Shown one piece after another: positions 41,244 through 42,603 of a DNA stretch of 42,603 nucleotides. How positions within the stretch are numbered: the stretch's first letter is position 1; each line of letters begins with the position of its first letter. The notes beneath the pieces are model-generated. The model did no database searches, had not been told where the DNA came from, and saw only the letters and a list, made by a program, of their open reading frames with translations. The position numbers were made by a program, and so were the translations under genes. Origin of the DNA: an uncultured bacterium (GTDB lineage: Bacteria > Armatimonadota > HRBIN16); the NCBI GenBank assembly GCA_938027655.1, contig CALJAP010000090.1:1-42603 (forward strand). Direction: 5' to 3'.

Positions 41244-42200
41244 ATGGCAAGAGAAGGTCAGCGCAAGGGTAACCGTTTGGTCAAGAATGAACGTGCGTTC
41301 AACCCTGACAGTCTGGATTGGATCCTGAAGGAGTACATCACCTGGATGAAGGTCACCCGCAAGAGACGCACGATTGAACACGCCGAAAGCTACCTCAAGA
41401 AGTTCATCCGCTGGTGTCACGAACAGGGCGTGGAGAACATTCACGACCTGCAGAGGTCGCACATCATGGGGTGGCAAGCGCATCTGCTGGAACACTACAA
41501 GAGTCGCGCTACCGTGTGGTCTATCAATTGTGATGTACGCGCCTTCCTCAACTGGTGCGTGCGAGAGGAGATTATCAAATCTCCACCGTTTAAGCACGGC
41601 GACTTCATCGCTAAGCCCAAGCCCAACCCGAAACCGTTGCGTGTGGATGATGTGCAGAAACTGATTGACGCCACAGACGGTAAGGGCTGGATAGCCGCGC
41701 GAGACCGCGCACTGGTAATCACTCTACTGTATACAGGCGTACGAAGCGGTGAACTGGTGCAGATGAAGGTAAGTGATCTGGACCAGCAGTCCTTCACCGT
41801 CATCCAGAAAGGCGACCGACAACACGTGGTGCATCTCAACGCGGAGTGTATCCACGAGATACGACGGTATCTCAGACTGTTCATGCGCGATACAGGAAGA
41901 CGATTGAGTGCAGATGACGCGCTATGGCAGTCCACACGGGGAGAACCCCTGTCAGGCAATGCACTCCGATTGATCATGAAACGACTGTCCGAGAAGGCAG
42001 GGGTACACGTGTGGGCACATCGATTGAGAGCCACTAGCGCCACACTGAGACTGGCAATGGGCGCTAGCACCGAACTGGTGAGAGAACAACTCGGACATAG
42101 CAGCTTAGAAAGCTTAAGGTCTTACGTCAAACTCGCAGAAGAGGATCGGGCTAGACTGCTGGACGAGACCAGTCCCCTCAAGTTCGTCAAGAAACGGTAA
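41244..42200 (+). CDS. Tyrosine recombinase / integrase
   Basis: A 318-aa site-specific recombinase. N-terminal SAM-like core-binding domain (SLDWILKEYITWMKVTRKRRTIEHAESYLKKFIRWCHEQGVENIHDL, about 20-110). Catalytic domain: YTGVRSGEL (Arg I), VIQKGDRQHVVHL (Lys), HRLRATSATLRLAMG (HxxR) and LGHSSLESLRSYVKL with His and the nucleophilic Tyr. All catalytic residues are intact. AGGAGGAGG lies 9 bases before the ATG at 41244; the ATG at 41235 is right on it. Position beside a tRNA 3' half and its outward direction from it mark it as the element's integrase. The basic C-terminus (PLKFVKKR) is normal. Confidence 0.95.
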   Translation: MAREGQRKGNRLVKNERAFNPDSLDWILKEYITWMKVTRKRRTIEHAESYLKKFIRWCHEQGVENIHDLQRSHIMGWQAHLLEHYKSRATVWSINCDVRAFLNWCVREEIIKSPPFKHGDFIAKPKPNPKPLRVDDVQKLIDATDGKGWIAARDRALVITLLYTGVRSGELVQMKVSDLDQQSFTVIQKGDRQHVVHLNAECIHEIRRYLRLFMRDTGRRLSADDALWQSTRGEPLSGNALRLIMKRLSEKAGVHVWAHRLRATSATLRLAMGASTELVREQLGHSSLESLRSYVKLAEEDRARLLDETSPLKFVKKR

Positions 42201-42383
42201 CTACTTCTTGTAATCGTTCACGTGGAACCCCGGTCCTATAAATTGGATCAGGGGCGGAGTGAACACACGCGCCGTCTCCGAACCACACTCGCATTTCGGG
42301 GGCGGTGCGTTACTCTCTGTGAACGGTCTCTCCATCTCTATGATACGACCGCATCGCTTACAACGATACACATAAGTCGGCAT
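42201..42383 (-). CDS. FmdB-type zinc-ribbon protein
   Basis: A 60-aa protein beginning MPTYVYRCKRCGRIIEMERPFTE, then PPKCECGSETARVF: the two cysteine pairs of the FmdB regulatory zinc ribbon. FmdB was named for a formamidase operon; most copies are of unknown role, and phages and mobile elements often carry them. The ATG has GGGGGGATGACCG before it. Its stop codon directly abuts that of the integrase (no base between). It lies 17 bases after the sigma-like gene and probably shares its transcript. Confidence 0.9.
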   Translation of the reverse strand: MPTYVYRCKRCGRIIEMERPFTESNAPPPKCECGSETARVFTPPLIQFIGPGFHVNDYKK

Positions 42384-42400
42384 CGGTCATCCCCCCAATA

Positions 42401-42603
42401 TTAAGAGAATAGGAACCCCACCTTATCGATGTTCTTGCGAATCCGTTTGATCGCGTTCTGAATGCTGTCGCAGACAGCAGCCCTGGTGATACCTAGGTCC
42501 GACGCTATCTCTTCCATGGTGGAAGCACCCTCATCGGTCAGACCGAAGTATCGGCACAGGCAATACATCTGACGTTCGGTCAGGATACCACTTAACGTGC
42601 GAA
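42401..42603 (-). CDS. Sigma-70 region 4-like protein, C-terminal part (runs off the window)
   Basis: Not in the ORF track because it has no start inside the window. The minus-strand frame from 42601 reads RTLSGILTERQMYCLCRYFGLTDEGASTMEEIASDLGITRAAVCDSIQNAIKRIRKNIDKVGFLFS then TAA. LTERQ...LTDEGASTMEEIASDLGITRAAVCDSIQNAIKRIRK has the layout of a sigma factor region 4 helix-turn-helix. As a phage-type regulator it could control late genes of the element. The N-terminal part and true length are unknown. Confidence 0.75.
   Translation of the reverse strand, partial: RTLSGILTERQMYCLCRYFGLTDEGASTMEEIASDLGITRAAVCDSIQNAIKRIRKNIDKVGFLFS

Overview
The window looks like a chromosomal segment (roughly 55-60% G+C by eye) from an uncultured or little-studied heterotrophic bacterium. 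Armatimonadota is my best guess, with Planctomycetota or Chloroflexota as alternatives. The pointers are two PEP-CTERM-type surface proteins, a type IV pilin-like protein of the 'H-X9-DG' kind, secreted glycosidase-like proteins, several sugar phosphate isomerase/epimerases, URO-D-like paralogs, a DUF4058 protein, and interspersed palindromes of the family that gives spurious 'GGRGSCRA' peptides. The taxonomic call is inference; no rRNA or marker set is present.

Layout. 1-4600: 3' end of a C-type-lectin-like PEP-CTERM protein, an unknown 317-aa protein, a repeat-filled gap, a TetR regulator, and convergent to it a four-GAF protein without an output domain. 4.8-10.7 kb: acetyl-CoA synthetase, a palindromic repeat, tRNA-Ser(UGA), a membrane-anchored PIG-L deacetylase, a pilin-like protein and an unknown protein. 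10.9-20.7 kb: a long minus-strand carbohydrate cluster (SNase-like nuclease, epimerase, xylulokinase, J-domain membrane protein, zinc-ribbon membrane protein, a large secreted glycosidase-like protein, an SdpI-type membrane protein interrupted by one in-frame TGA, a second epimerase, a secreted sialidase-like propeller).

21.0-28.2 kb: a tight plus-strand operon (PduO-type cobalamin adenosyltransferase, malate/lactate-type dehydrogenase, ACT-domain protein, RecB/Cas4-like nuclease with a probable Fe-S cysteine set); tRNA-Ser(CGA) with a clear promoter; murB; a broken toxin-antitoxin locus; a two-gene NAD+ synthetase (separate amidase and synthetase joined by ATGA) and two unknown genes. 28.2-38.3 kb: DUF4058, two overlapping URO-D-like paralogs, a secreted alpha/beta hydrolase, a membrane-anchored HEAT-repeat protein, a second PEP-CTERM protein with a near-consensus promoter, and a 607-aa-class protein with a DUF2325-like C-terminus.

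38.5-42.6 kb: a GH4 alpha-galactosidase-type enzyme, a small zinc-ribbon protein, a frameshifted methyltransferase remnant, tRNA-Thr(CGU), and the left end of an integrated element. The element end is a 3' half of tRNA-Pro(GGG), three tandem 10-bp repeats, a strong promoter pointing back at tRNA-Thr, a tyrosine recombinase, an FmdB-type zinc ribbon and a sigma-region-4-like protein running off the edge.

Together the genes suggest a life of polysaccharide/glycoside scavenging (secreted hydrolases, epimerases, xylulokinase, GH4) with acetate use and ordinary housekeeping. The most informative oddities are the tRNA-Pro integration end with its rescuing promoter, the antitoxin/MazF remnant, the TGA-interrupted sdpI-like gene, the split NAD+ synthetase and the DUF2325-like orphan. 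I did not find a convincing new multi-gene defence or CRISPR system.
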